DNA from: Nitrobacter sp047149785
GTDB taxonomy: Bacteria; Pseudomonadota; Alphaproteobacteria; Rhizobiales; Xanthobacteraceae
DNA length: 64,000 nt
Reading direction: 5' to 3'
Assembly: GCF_047149785.1 (NCBI RefSeq)
Contig: NZ_BAAGBE010000001.1
Span: 744,001 to 808,000, forward strand
The position numbers were made by a program, and so were the translations under genes. Below are positions 8,701 through 16,677 of the stretch, piece after piece. The notes beneath the pieces were generated by a model. The model saw only the letters and a list, made by a program, of their open reading frames with translations. It did not search any database and was not told the DNA's origin. The first letter of the stretch is position 1. Each line of letters opens with the position of its first letter.

Positions 8701-9335
8701 CCGATTATCAGACCGTGCGGCTGTCGCTGAAGGGGCACCCGATGGAATTCTTGCGCGCGATGTTCATCCGCGAGCGCGTGGTCAGTTGTGCCGAGGTCTC
8801 GCATGCCAATGACAAGCGTCGCGTCAAGTGCGCGGGCGTGGTGCTGGTGCGGCAACGGCCGGGCAGCGCCAAGGGCGTCGTGTTCATGACGCTGGAGGAC
8901 GAGACCGGTATCGCCAATATCGTGGTGTGGCCGAAGATCATGGAGCGTTATCGCAAGGAGGTGATGGGGGCGCGGCTGATCGAGGTGGAGGGCACTATCC
9001 AGAGCAGCCCGGAGAAGGTCGTGCATCTGGTCGCGGATCAACTGACCGATCGCTCTACGGAACTGATGCATCTGGCGAACGACGCGCTTGTCCCCAGGCA
9101 TCCGCTGCCGGCGCCGGCTGCACCGGCCGAGCCGCTCAACGACGATCGTCGCGATACAACGCATCCGCCATCCGCGCAATGTGCGCATCCTGCCGCGCTC
9201 GCGGGATTTTCATTGAGGGCCTCTCCACGTCATTCCGGACGCCGCCTTGGCGGCGATCACAGATGCGCAATTACGCATCGGGAATCCGGTAATCCGGGAA
9301 TCATTGACGACTGGATTCCGGGTTCGCGTTTTTGA
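5715..9335 (+). CDS. dnaE2: Error-prone DNA polymerase DnaE2 with in-frame repeat insertion and frameshifted 3' end
   Basis: A C-family polymerase that performs translesion synthesis in the ImuA/ImuB/DnaE2 mutasome. The N terminus is a PHP domain (EIGIMTNFSFLHGGSHP), the palm contains GRGSAANS and PPDIDVDFE near residues 384-391 with the catalytic aspartates, and an OB-fold (KCAGVVLVRQRPGSAKG) lies near the C terminus. Two oddities are visible. About 55-60 residues around 838-895 are encoded by a GC-rich palindromic repeat (8250-8345) and absent from normal DnaE2 proteins. Second, the family's C-terminal ending HPRNVRILPRSRDFH is encoded one base out of frame and stops at 9216; the annotated frame instead reads through a second repeat to 9335. 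The polymerase core is intact. Confidence 0.9.
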   Translation: MKHPRDSPAYAEIGIMTNFSFLHGGSHPQEYVHQASELRLPMIGIADRNTLAGVVRAYTELENPKVRYKPRLLIGSRLVFIDGTPDILVYPSDRDAYGRLCQLLSKGKLLAEKGECHLTLDDLLEFAEGQLFVLALPHRFETTAALKVLERLRQSSADDVWLAASLLYRGDDRRRLLRLQRIATTARVSLLATNEVLYHHPARRPLQDVLTCIREKKAIDAIGRKLDINAERHLKPAHEMTVLFRDIPEAIAETATFASRIEFSLDQLKYQYPDEPVPPGKTAQRHLEDLTWAGVETYFPGGADEDLKTVLRKELDLIAELDYAHYFLTVHDIVHWARAQNILCQGRGSAANSAVCYVLGITSVDPTKVDLLFERFISRERLEPPDIDVDFEHSRREEVMQYVYRRYGRHRAAIIATVIHYRPRSAIRDVGKALGLTEDVTAALADTVWGSWGDDVSDMQVRQAGFDPQNPMVRRAVELATELIGFPRHLSQHVGGYVLTQDRLDTYVPIGNAAMDDRTFIEWDKDDVDALRMMKVDVLALGMLTCIRKCFDLIADHKGERWELATIPQDEKPVYDMLCRGESLGVFQVESRAQMNMLPRLKPRTFYDLVIEVAIVRPGPIQGDMVHPYLKRRAMDPDKIDYPYPKGGDKDELRNVLKRTLGVPLFQEQAMRIAIAAAKFTSEEANGLRRAMATFRNVGTIGSFQEKMVNSMIARGYDPVFAKNCFEQIKGFGSYGFPESHAASFAQLVYVSSWLKHFHPDAFCCSLLNSQPMGFYAPAQIVGDARKNGVDVRPVDVSFSHSQNTLEERVGAHHAVRLGFRQIDGFKWVDKDEERGEQQAADEELFPPPLWGREREGGELQDRCLRYPPLHLSRGERAGNAWIGTSNPSSQEQLSSPSLTSDDWGERIVAARQRRSFTSIEDFARDTKLPKRALILLADADAFRSLGFDRRAALWAVRRLPDDVPLPLFESAAARELPDEHAAPLPEMPLPEQVVADYQTVRLSLKGHPMEFLRAMFIRERVVSCAEVSHANDKRRVKCAGVVLVRQRPGSAKGVVFMTLEDETGIANIVVWPKIMERYRKEVMGARLIEVEGTIQSSPEKVVHLVADQLTDRSTELMHLANDALVPRHPLPAPAAPAEPLNDDRRDTTHPPSAQCAHPAALAGFSLRASPRHSGRRLGGDHRCAITHRESGNPGIIDDWIPGSRF
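8250..8346. repeat. GC-rich palindromic repeat inserted in frame in dnaE2
   Basis: Three nested or adjacent inverted repeats are visible: CCCTCCCCCC / GGGGGAGGG at 8252-8274, GGGAGGGGGGT near 8278 pairing with ACCCCCCTCTCC near 8313, and CTCTC / GAGAG arms around 8320-8345. It belongs to the same 'CTCCC-CTTG-GGGAG' type of element as the one in mutA (31216). It keeps the dnaE2 frame open. Confidence 0.8.
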
Positions 9336-9353
9336 CCCGCCCTGGAATGACGA
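9228..9353. repeat. Intergenic palindromic repeat (CGTCATTCCGG...CCTGGAATGACG)
   Basis: Outer arms CGTCATTCCGG (9228-9238) and CCTGGAATGACG (9341-9352) are inverted copies, with internal short palindromes such as CCGCCTTGGCGG and ATGCGCAATTACGCAT. It follows the ancestral dnaE2 stop at 9216 and has been read through because of the frameshift. Confidence 0.75.
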
Positions 9354-9393
9354 CGAGAACGATCGACGATTTCGTAGATCGTCTTGCCTTCCT

Positions 9394-9681
9394 TCACTCC
9401 ACCGACGCGCCGACCGGCGGTCCGCCGGGCGGGCGATGCAGGAAGGTGATGGTGGCGAACGCCCCGAGCCAGGAGCCGATCGCGGCGAAGACGACATAGA
9501 CCCAGTTCTCGGTATAGCTGATCACCGCGAAGGACGAGAGCAGGTACCAGACGCTGCTCCAGGTCGCCGCCGGCACCCGCCGCCGCGCCACCACGGCCGA
9601 GGTGAACATCACATAGACGGCATCGGTCGCCGCGGTGGCCAGGACGACACCCGCAGCGGTCAAAGGATCAATGGCGGACAT
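9394..9681 (-). CDS. Small membrane protein of unknown function
   Basis: A 95-residue protein with about three predicted transmembrane helices: residues 5-28 (LTAAGVVLATAATDAVYVMF), 40-60 (WSSVWYLLSSFAVISYTE) and 60-82 (WVYVVFAAIGSWLGAFATITF), ending in a short Pro/Gly-rich tail. No catalytic motif is seen. The start ATG at 9681 has the purine-rich leader AAGGAGCT about 6 nt upstream, a good ribosome-binding site. I do not recognise a named family. Confidence 0.7.
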   Translation of the reverse strand: MSAIDPLTAAGVVLATAATDAVYVMFTSAVVARRRVPAATWSSVWYLLSSFAVISYTENWVYVVFAAIGSWLGAFATITFLHRPPGGPPVGASVE

Positions 9682-10002
9682 TCGAGCTCCTTGCGTTCGG
9701 CGCGTAAATCATGGACGACGCCGACGCCGTTTGTCACGCGCCGCGCCGGTCCCGGCGGGGCGATGGCCTCCCGGCGCCGGCTGTTGTGGCCCCAGCATCG
9801 CAAAATATTAATGCGTCGGTATGCTTTTTGCGCGAAAGCAGGGCTGCGGTCGGCGACTATGTCGCCGGCGGTTTCCACGAACCTGACCCGGAGCGCCATT
9901 TCCTCTGATCTCCGCCTCGCGCGGACAAGGCGAGGCCGCCGACGATACCTGTTTCGAATTTCCCGCAGGTAGCATAAACCCGCGTTCGACCATTCACGAG
10001 GG
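9682..10002. other. Intergenic region, 321 bp
   Basis: This gap separates the divergent small membrane protein gene and threonine ammonia-lyase. It must hold both promoters. A minus-strand open frame crosses it into ilvA but shows no family similarity or start signal. I see no RNA gene or repeat. Confidence 0.5.
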
Positions 10003-11256
10003 ATGAAAATGAGCGATGCAGAGCACGGCAAATCCATCGGCGTGGCGGATCTGCGGGCGGCCGCGGACCGTCTCGCCGGCCGGGTGATCCGCACGCCCCT
10101 GGTTCATTCGCGCACGCTGTCCGATATCAGCGGCGCCGAGGTCTGGCTCAAGCTGGAAAACCAGCAGTTCGTCGCCTCCTTCAAGGAGCGTGGCGCGGCC
10201 AACAAGCTGCTCACGCTGTCGCCTGAGGAGGCGAAGCGCGGCGTTATCGCCATGTCCGCCGGCAACCACGCGCAGGGCGTCGCCTATCACGCCCACAACC
10301 TCGGCATCGCCGCCACCATCGTGATGCCGAAGTCGACGCCGTTCGTGAAGGTGTCGCGGACGAGGAAGCTCGGGGCGCGGGTTCGGCTCGAGGGCGAGAT
10401 TCTGGCGGAATCCGCTGCCTTTGCCCGGCAACTGGCCGCGGATGAAAATCTCGTCTTTGTCCATCCCTATAACGATCCGGCCGTGATCGCGGGGCAGGGC
10501 ACCGTGGCGATCGAGATGCTGGAGGATCAGCCGACGCTCGACTGCATCCTGACGCCGGTGGGTGGCGGAGGACTGGTCGCGGGTTGCGCGATCGCAGCGG
10601 CGAACCATGCGTCGGCCGTCGAGGTGATCGGCGTCGAGGTGGAATCCTACGCCGCCGTGGCGCAGCATCTCGCCGGACGCCCGGTCTCGGTCGGCGGCGC
10701 GACCATCGCCGAAGGCATCGCGGTGCGCGACGTCGGCGCGCTGCCGCTGGCGATCCTGCGCGAGTACGGCATCGAGGTGATGACGGTGGCGGAGCGCCTG
10801 ATCGAAAAGGCCGTCATCCAGATGCTGGAGATCGAGAAGACCGTGACGGAAGGCGCCGGCGCGGCCGCGCTCGCGGCGCTGATGAGCAATCCCGCCCGGT
10901 TTGTGGGGCGGAAAGTCGGGTTGATCATTTCCGGCGGCAACATTGACACGCGCACGCTCGCCAATGTCCTGATGCGCGGACTGGTGCGCGACGGCCGGCT
11001 GATCGATCTCGTGGTGGAGATATCCGACAAGCCGGGCGCGCTCGCCGAACTCGCCTGCATCATCGCAGAACTCCGCGGCAACATCGTCGAGGTGCAGCAT
11101 CAGCGCCTGTTCAGCGCGCTCTCCGCCAACATGACCGAGGTCGAACTGGTGATCGAGGCGCAGGACACCGCGCACGGCAGCGCGATCGTCGCCGGGCTGG
11201 AAGCAAAAGGCGTGAGGGCGCGCCGTCGCGACCGGCTGGTGCTGTCACGGGACTGA
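10003..11256 (+). CDS. ilvA: Threonine ammonia-lyase (threonine dehydratase)
   Basis: A 417-residue PLP enzyme that deaminates L-threonine to 2-oxobutyrate. The PLP lysine lies in ASFKERGAANKL near residue 60, the glycine-rich phosphate loop is VGGGGLVAGC (near 187-196), and SGGNID (near 310) is the other PLP-binding stretch. The last about 75 residues (LVVEISDKPGALAELACIIAELRG) are a single ACT-like domain, so it resembles the short, catabolic-type or single-ACT enzymes rather than the 500-residue biosynthetic form with two ACT domains. Starts at 10003 or 10009 (second ATG) are both possible. 2-Oxobutyrate leads to propionyl-CoA and so toward the mutase encoded at 28-33 kb. Confidence 0.92.
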   Translation: MKMSDAEHGKSIGVADLRAAADRLAGRVIRTPLVHSRTLSDISGAEVWLKLENQQFVASFKERGAANKLLTLSPEEAKRGVIAMSAGNHAQGVAYHAHNLGIAATIVMPKSTPFVKVSRTRKLGARVRLEGEILAESAAFARQLAADENLVFVHPYNDPAVIAGQGTVAIEMLEDQPTLDCILTPVGGGGLVAGCAIAAANHASAVEVIGVEVESYAAVAQHLAGRPVSVGGATIAEGIAVRDVGALPLAILREYGIEVMTVAERLIEKAVIQMLEIEKTVTEGAGAAALAALMSNPARFVGRKVGLIISGGNIDTRTLANVLMRGLVRDGRLIDLVVEISDKPGALAELACIIAELRGNIVEVQHQRLFSALSANMTEVELVIEAQDTAHGSAIVAGLEAKGVRARRRDRLVLSRD

Positions 11257-11334
11257 ACGAATAACGATGATATCGTTGCGGCGAGGGCCGCAGCGTGCAA
11301 GGCGGGAAGGCGCGCCGATCGACATGCGGACCAT

Positions 11335-13192
11335 TTGCTGATGCCCAAAATTTTCACCGACCCCGCCGCGATCGTCGATGACATCATCCGCGACATCGGC
11401 CCTCGTCTGGTGGTGGGATTGCCGCTCGGGCTCGGCAAGGCCAATCACATCATCAATGCGCTCTACCAGCGCGCCGCAGCCGATCGCAACCTCGACCTGA
11501 CTTTCTTCTCGGCGCTGACGCTGGAGAAGCCGCGGCCGTCGAGCGAATTGGAAAAGCGATTCATCGCACCGGTGATCGATCGCCTGTTCGGTGGCTGGCC
11601 CGACCTCGACTACGCCGCCGCCTTGCACAAAGGCGAGCTGCCGCCGAACATCGAGGTCACCGAGTTCTTCTTCCTGGCGGGCAAGTGGCTGCGCAACGCC
11701 TATGCCCAGCAACACTACATCGCCGCCAACTACACCCATGCCGCATCCTACATCCTCGACCGCGGCCTCAACGTCATCACCCAGCTCGTGGCCAAACGCG
11801 TCGTGAACGGCGAGACGCGCTACAGTCTGAGCTGCAACACCGACACCACGCTCGACCTGCTGCGCGCCCGCGCCGCCGGCCGGGCGTCGTTCAAGCTGGT
11901 GGGACAGGTCAATTCGCAACTGCCGTTCATGCCCGGCGCTGGCGATCTGCCGGCCAGCGAATTCAGCGCCATCCTGGACAGCCCCGAGACCGATTTTCCG
12001 CTGTTCGCGCCGCCGTCCGAGCCCGTGTCGGATACCAAATACGCCATCGGCCTGCACGCGGCGGGGCTCATCAAGGACGGCGGCACGTTGCAGATCGGCA
12101 TCGGTCAGGTTGGCGATGCGCTGGCGCAGAGCCTGATCCTGCGGCATCGCGACAACGCGCGGTTTCGCGACATCGCGGCGCGGCTCGCGCCGAATAGCGC
12201 GATGAAGGAAACCGCGCCGTTCGCGACCGGGTCTTTATGGCGTCAGCGAAATGGTGTTCGAGGCGTTCCTCGGGCTGATCGAGGCCGGCGTGCTCAGGCG
12301 CGAGGTCGACGGCGCCGTTCTGCACGGCGCGTTCTTCCTGGGCCCGCAATCGTTCTACCGCGCCTTGCGCGAGATGACGCCAGCGCAGCGCGCGCGCATC
12401 CAGATGACGGCCGTGTCCTTCACCAACGAACTCTACGGCGACGAGGCCGCCAGGCGCCGCGCCCGCATCGATGCGCGCTTCGTCAACAACGCCATGATGG
12501 CGACGCTGATGGGCGCCGCGATCTCCGACGGCCTCGACAACGGCCAGGTGGTGAGCGGCGTCGGCGGGCAGTACAATTTTGTCGCGCAGGCCTTCGCGCT
12601 CGACGGCGCGCGCTCGATTCTCACGCTGGAATCGACGCGGCGCGAGAAGCGCGGCCTGGTGTCGAACATCCGCTGGTCGTATGGTCATGGCACCATCCCG
12701 CGCCACCTGCGCGATATCGTGGTCACCGAATACGGCGTGGCGGACCTGCGCGGCAAGTCGGATGCCGAGGTGATCGCGGCGATGCTCAACGTCGCGGACT
12801 CGCGCTTCCAGGACCAGTTGATGCGGCAGGCGGTCGACGCCGGAAAGCTGCCGCGCGACCACCGGATTCCGGCAGCGCATTGCGACAATACGCCGGCGCG
12901 TATCGCCGCCGCGCTGAAGCCCGCGCAGGCGGCTGGCCTGCTGCCGCCGTTTCCGTTCGGCAGCGATTTCACCGAGGTCGAGCAGCGGCTGATCCCCGCG
13001 CTCGAATCCTTGCGCGATGCATCGCGCTCGCCATTGGCGCTGCTGTTGCTCGCAATCGAGGGTCTGCGTCCCGCCGCGGTTTCGGATCAGCCTGCGCTAG
13101 CGCGCATGGGACTCGATCATCCGAATACGTTTTCGGACAGGTTCTATCGCATGTTGTTGAACGCCGCGCTGAAGCGGAGCGGCGGGAAATAG
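11335..13192 (+). pseudogene. Acetyl-CoA hydrolase/transferase family, frameshifted
   Basis: The gene encodes a CoA-transferase or acetyl-CoA hydrolase of about 618 residues, but in two frames. From 11335 the frame reads normally up to APFATG; there an extra G in the GGG run at 12229-12231 shifts it. The correct continuation LYGVSEMVFEAFLGL runs in the other frame through 13192. Both halves are well conserved (GIGQVGDAL in the first; FVNNAMMATLMGAAISDGLDNGQ and a GVGGQYNFVAQA loop in the second). Without correction the protein would end with about 320 unrelated residues. It may be a sequencing error in a homopolymer or recent inactivation; no other lesion is present. Confidence 0.8.
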
Positions 13193-13221
13193 CCCTTGTC
13201 AAGGCGAGGGTCCAAAGAATA

Positions 13222-13265
13222 TCGCGAAGATAGATGGATACGCGGGTCAAGCCCGCATATGACGG
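13222..13265. repeat. Half copy of the 'CGCGGGTCAAGCCCGC...ATGACGG' repeat
   Basis: The stretch ATGGATACGCGGGTCAAGCCCGCATATGACGG matches one arm of the repeats at 55661 and 63018. It lies between the convergent 3' ends of the acetyl-CoA hydrolase and enoyl-CoA hydratase genes. Confidence 0.6.
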
Positions 13266-13304
13266 CGTTTGCATGGAGGAGATACGCGGACACGCGGTTT
13301 TCGA

Positions 13305-14084
13305 TTATCTGTTCTTGTTCGCCGGCTTGCGCTTCTCGACGAACGCCGCCATGCCTTCTGCGCGGTCTTCCAGCGCGAAGGTCGAACGGAACAGGTCGCG
13401 CTCGACGTTCATGCCTTCCGACAGCGTCGTCTCGAAAGCGCGGTTGACGGCGCTCTTGGCCATCGCCGCGGCGGGACGGGACATCGAGGCGATCTTCTCG
13501 GCTGCGGCCATGGCCTCGCCCATCAGTGTGTCGACGGGCACGATACGGCTCACAAGCCCCGATCGCTCGGCTTCCGCCGCGTCCATCATTCGCCCGGTAA
13601 GACAGAGGTCCATCGCCTTGGCCTTGCCGACGGCGCGGGCCAGGCGCTGCGTGCCGCCGATGCCGGGTATGGTGCCGAGCGTGATTTCGGGCTGGCCGAA
13701 TTTCGCGGTATCGGAGGCGATGATGATGTCGCACATCATGGCGAGTTCGCAGCCGCCGCCGAGCGCATAGCCGCTCACCGCCGCGATGGTCGGCTTGCGG
13801 CAGGTGGCGACGCGGTCGCCGCCGATCGCCTGGAAGTCCTCGCTGACCATGTCGATGAAGGTTTTCGGCTGCATTTCCTTGATGTCGGCGCCGGCGGCGA
13901 AAGCCTTTTCGTTGCCGGTGATCAGGATGCAGCCGATGCGGTCGTCGGCCTCGAGATCGTCAACAGCGGCGGCGATCTCGCGAAACACCGCGAATGACAG
14001 CGCGTTCAGCATTTTCGGCCGGTTCAGCCTGATGATGCCGACCGCGCCCTTGTTCTCGACGATGATGGCTTCGAACGTGCTCAT
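13305..14084 (-). CDS. Enoyl-CoA hydratase
   Basis: A 259-residue crotonase-family enzyme that hydrates 2-enoyl-CoA in fatty-acid or amino-acid catabolism. Key elements are AFAAGADIKEM (oxyanion hole) near residues 61-71, SGYALGGGCELAMMCD near 102-117, and the catalytic glutamates in the GCELAM and PEITLGTIPGIGGTQRL segments (about 112 and 132). The start ATG at 14084 was chosen because the domain begins immediately after it (MSTFEAIIVE); the longer frame has no support. It is convergent with the frameshifted acetyl-CoA hydrolase. A tandem 15-bp repeat lies about 140 nt upstream of the start. Confidence 0.92.
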   Translation of the reverse strand: MSTFEAIIVENKGAVGIIRLNRPKMLNALSFAVFREIAAAVDDLEADDRIGCILITGNEKAFAAGADIKEMQPKTFIDMVSEDFQAIGGDRVATCRKPTIAAVSGYALGGGCELAMMCDIIIASDTAKFGQPEITLGTIPGIGGTQRLARAVGKAKAMDLCLTGRMMDAAEAERSGLVSRIVPVDTLMGEAMAAAEKIASMSRPAAAMAKSAVNRAFETTLSEGMNVERDLFRSTFALEDRAEGMAAFVEKRKPANKNR

Positions 14085-14220
14085 GTTTTTGTGCTGCCTG
14101 TCGCGACGGGTGTGGGCGGCGGACAATGTGCCCGCGGTCCAGCGACGCCGCAAGGCTGCGCTCGCGTTGCATCGACCCGCGGTGCCGATGGATTTGCCGA
14201 TCCGGCGAAGGCGGCGTCGC

Positions 14221-14250
14221 GATGCAAATGTTAGAGATGCAAATGTTAGA
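14221..14250. repeat. Tandem 15-bp repeat, two copies
   Basis: GATGCAAATGTTAGA occurs exactly twice in tandem at 14221-14235 and 14236-14250. It is AT-rich against a GC-rich background and sits upstream of the enoyl-CoA hydratase gene and just past the stop of the neighbouring minus-strand gene. Confidence 0.8.
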
Positions 14251-14266
14251 ATCGGACCACGAGGGA

Positions 14267-14974
14267 TCAGGCCATGAACATCCGGACGGCGGAGCCGAGC
14301 GTGAGCAGACCGCCGAAGGCGATGAAGATCTTGCCGATGAGCGAGGCCTGATTCCAGGTCGAGGTGCTCGCCGAGGCTTGAACGGCGGGTGCGTCGGTGC
14401 TTGGGGGTGCCGGAGATTCAATGGACGCCAGTGCGAGGGTAGGGGCGGTCTGCTCGCTGTCGATCATGGCGCGATCGACATCATTGAGTTCATCGGATGG
14501 AACGACATCGGCGCTGGCCGCAGAGGGGGTAGAGGTGTCGCCCTGGGGCGCGGAAGTCTCCTGATTATTGGCAGGCAGCATGTCTCCTGCGCTGCTGGCG
14601 AGCGCGCCTGCTTCGGTCTGAAGCGAATCCTCGGCAGGTTCGGGAATCCTGGCGTTGGCGTTGGCGACTGTCGGTGGCAGCGGTATCCGGGACTTGTCGC
14701 TGTCCTGAGCCTCGGAGGCTGTCTTCTCGGGGGCTTTCGCGTCGGCTTTCGATTCCGGCCTGGCCGGTTTCCGGGTGCGCGCGGCGTGGTGGTGCTTGTG
14801 TGAGCGGTGTTTGGAGAACTTGCCGAGCTTGACCGGTGGGCCGGCATTTTCGGTGTGGGCGGCCAAACCGGCCGGTTCCGCGGCGCTGTCGGTCGCGCGC
14901 ACGGGTCCCGCCAAACCCAACCATAATCCTGCTGCGATGATCAACGCCGAGTGCCCGCTGGCCTTGATACCCAT
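14267..14974 (-). CDS. Low-complexity exported protein with C-terminal membrane anchor
   Basis: A 235-residue protein of unknown function. Residues 8-27 (SALIIAAGLWLGLAGPVRA) form a signal peptide; the middle is Lys/His- then Ala/Pro/Ser-rich (GKFSKHRSHKHHHAARTRK near 50-68) and disordered; residues 212-230 (LIGKIFIAFGGLLTLGSAV) form a hydrophobic segment close to the C terminus. This layout suggests a periplasm-spanning or membrane-tethered protein. The start ATG at 14974 has a GGGGAGA ribosome-binding site; an upstream in-frame start at 15037 lacks one. I do not recognise the family. Confidence 0.65.
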   Translation of the reverse strand: MGIKASGHSALIIAAGLWLGLAGPVRATDSAAEPAGLAAHTENAGPPVKLGKFSKHRSHKHHHAARTRKPARPESKADAKAPEKTASEAQDSDKSRIPLPPTVANANARIPEPAEDSLQTEAGALASSAGDMLPANNQETSAPQGDTSTPSAASADVVPSDELNDVDRAMIDSEQTAPTLALASIESPAPPSTDAPAVQASASTSTWNQASLIGKIFIAFGGLLTLGSAVRMFMA

Positions 14975-15112
14975 GGCAATCTCCCCGTTTGCCGTTGTCA
15001 CCCAACGGCCGACAAAAGAAACGCCGGGCGTGGCCACACCGGGGCAGAAAAAGGGAATTTCAACGACCGTGGCGAACCACGGCGTTTCATCGAATGAGGT
15101 GGCTGTCGAGCG

Positions 15113-16225
15113 TCAGCCAGCGCCCGGAGCGGCTGCCTGTTGCATTCGATGAAAGCGCAGGACCTGCTGCGCGGTGGACGGACGCAGACGTTCATAGGTC
15201 TGCTCCGCAACATCGATATCCGTTACCTCGATCTTCGCGAGATTCTTGCGCATGTTGATAATGGTTTTGACAGTCGACCACGACAGGCCGCCTACCTTGG
15301 CCAGAATGAGCACGCCCTCGGTTTGGGATTCGATCATCATCTTCTCGGCGGCTGCGACCGAGACATTGGCGAGGCAGGCGATGGCGGCGTTGGTTTCGTC
15401 GAACTTCCCGGCTTCGGCAAAGGAGGCTACCTCATTTTCGTCGAGCCGCCCGTCTTCGTACAACGACCTGACCAGTCCGTGGGCGATGGTCGTTTCCTGG
15501 CTGATAGCCGCCGGCGCCGACCGCGCCCGCCGCGCCACCTCGCTGACGACGGCCGACACCTCGTCCGTCCGATGCGGATTGGCCGCCGCGAGACGCTCCC
15601 GTACCGCCGCGGAAGCCTTCGCGATCAGCTTCAGATAGTGATGCCGTGGGATCGACGGCCGCATCCCGACGCAGGTTGCGATGTCGTCGTCGCCCTCGGC
15701 GCGTGCGATCAGTCGCGTGAAACCCTGCTCGGAGAATTGAGCGCCCGGATTGTTGACGGTGCTTTTGACGACCTCGTCGTTGCCTCTCTCCACCAGAATG
15801 TCGGTGACCGCTCCGCTCAGGGTCTTCCGCGTCGAGATCGCCAGCAGATGCGCCTGGCTCTTGCTGCGGGCGTTCTCGACCAGCGCGTCGTCTCCAAGCC
15901 GTTCGGACAGGGACAGCACAGGCGCGGCGACTTCGATCAGATCGTCGAAGGCCAGTGCGTGAATGATCTGCGGCGGAGCCTTGGCAACGGGAGCGAGACG
16001 TCTGGCAAGCAGCGCTTTCGCCGAAGTCTCGATGTGCCGGATCAGGCAATTGAACACGTCGTCAAAAATCGCGATTTGCTCATCGGAGTAGTCGACCGTG
16101 TTGTTCAGGAACAGGTCGGTGACCCGCCGCAGCGTTTCAACCCGCCGCGCGATGGTGCCATGGACGAGAACGGTCTGAAGTTCGTCGAGCAGACTTGCCG
16201 TGGGGGCGGCCGATATGGAAGCCAT
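15113..16225 (-). CDS. DUF2336 domain protein
   Basis: A 370-residue, mostly helical protein of the DUF2336 family, which is common in Rhizobiales and has no established role; HEAT-like helical repeats are visible (for example LLDELQTVLVHGTIARRVETLRRVTDLF at the N terminus). No membrane segment, signal peptide or catalytic motif is seen, so it is probably cytoplasmic. The start ATG at 16225 opens with MASISAAPTASLLDEL. It is monocistronic, with about 450 bp separating it from the divergent ECF sigma factor operon. Confidence 0.8.
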   Translation of the reverse strand: MASISAAPTASLLDELQTVLVHGTIARRVETLRRVTDLFLNNTVDYSDEQIAIFDDVFNCLIRHIETSAKALLARRLAPVAKAPPQIIHALAFDDLIEVAAPVLSLSERLGDDALVENARSKSQAHLLAISTRKTLSGAVTDILVERGNDEVVKSTVNNPGAQFSEQGFTRLIARAEGDDDIATCVGMRPSIPRHHYLKLIAKASAAVRERLAAANPHRTDEVSAVVSEVARRARSAPAAISQETTIAHGLVRSLYEDGRLDENEVASFAEAGKFDETNAAIACLANVSVAAAEKMMIESQTEGVLILAKVGGLSWSTVKTIINMRKNLAKIEVTDIDVAEQTYERLRPSTAQQVLRFHRMQQAAAPGAG

Positions 16226-16677
16226 GGCTCTGTCCTAGAGTTTCCTCATCCTACGCAGCGACATTCTGCTCGCTCGGATCGAGATTGCATCTGCGGCAAT
16301 GACTACAGAATCGCAATCGGAGCGGCGCCGGCATAACCGAAGCGGCCCGTCGGGGAATCTACGGGGAAAAGCCTTTAGGTTTGGTATCTTTTGGCCGCCA
16401 CGCGTGGCCGGCGACATCGTTAATACGTTATTTCTTCACGGGAATTTCCGCTTGCCCAGACCGGGAGCGGGTTAGCGACCCGCGCCGGTACCATATCCAG
16501 TTACCTTTTCAGGCGTGCCCGGGATGCTTGCCCTTTCCGTCGATTCAGGCACAACCTTGCGAAGTAATTTGACGTTCGCTGACTTCGCCTGACGGCCGAT
16601 GCCAGAATTTTGAGAAGATTTGCCTTGCCAGTCGAACCTTCAGTCCTGCAACCCCGACCAATTCTGCGAGACGGCCA
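16226..16677. other. Divergent intergenic region, 452 bp
   Basis: This region separates the DUF2336 gene (-) from the ECF sigma factor gene (+) and should contain both promoters, including the autoregulated ECF promoter. I see a palindrome-rich stretch (TGGCCGCCACGCGTGGCCGGCG near 16393-16413) but no clear gene, RNA or repeat. The short open frames here have no coding signature. Confidence 0.5.

Noticed and set aside
9660..10094. 144-codon minus-strand open frame in the gap before ilvA
   Set aside because: It overlaps the start of ilvA antisense, lacks a ribosome-binding site and has an Arg-rich shadow composition.
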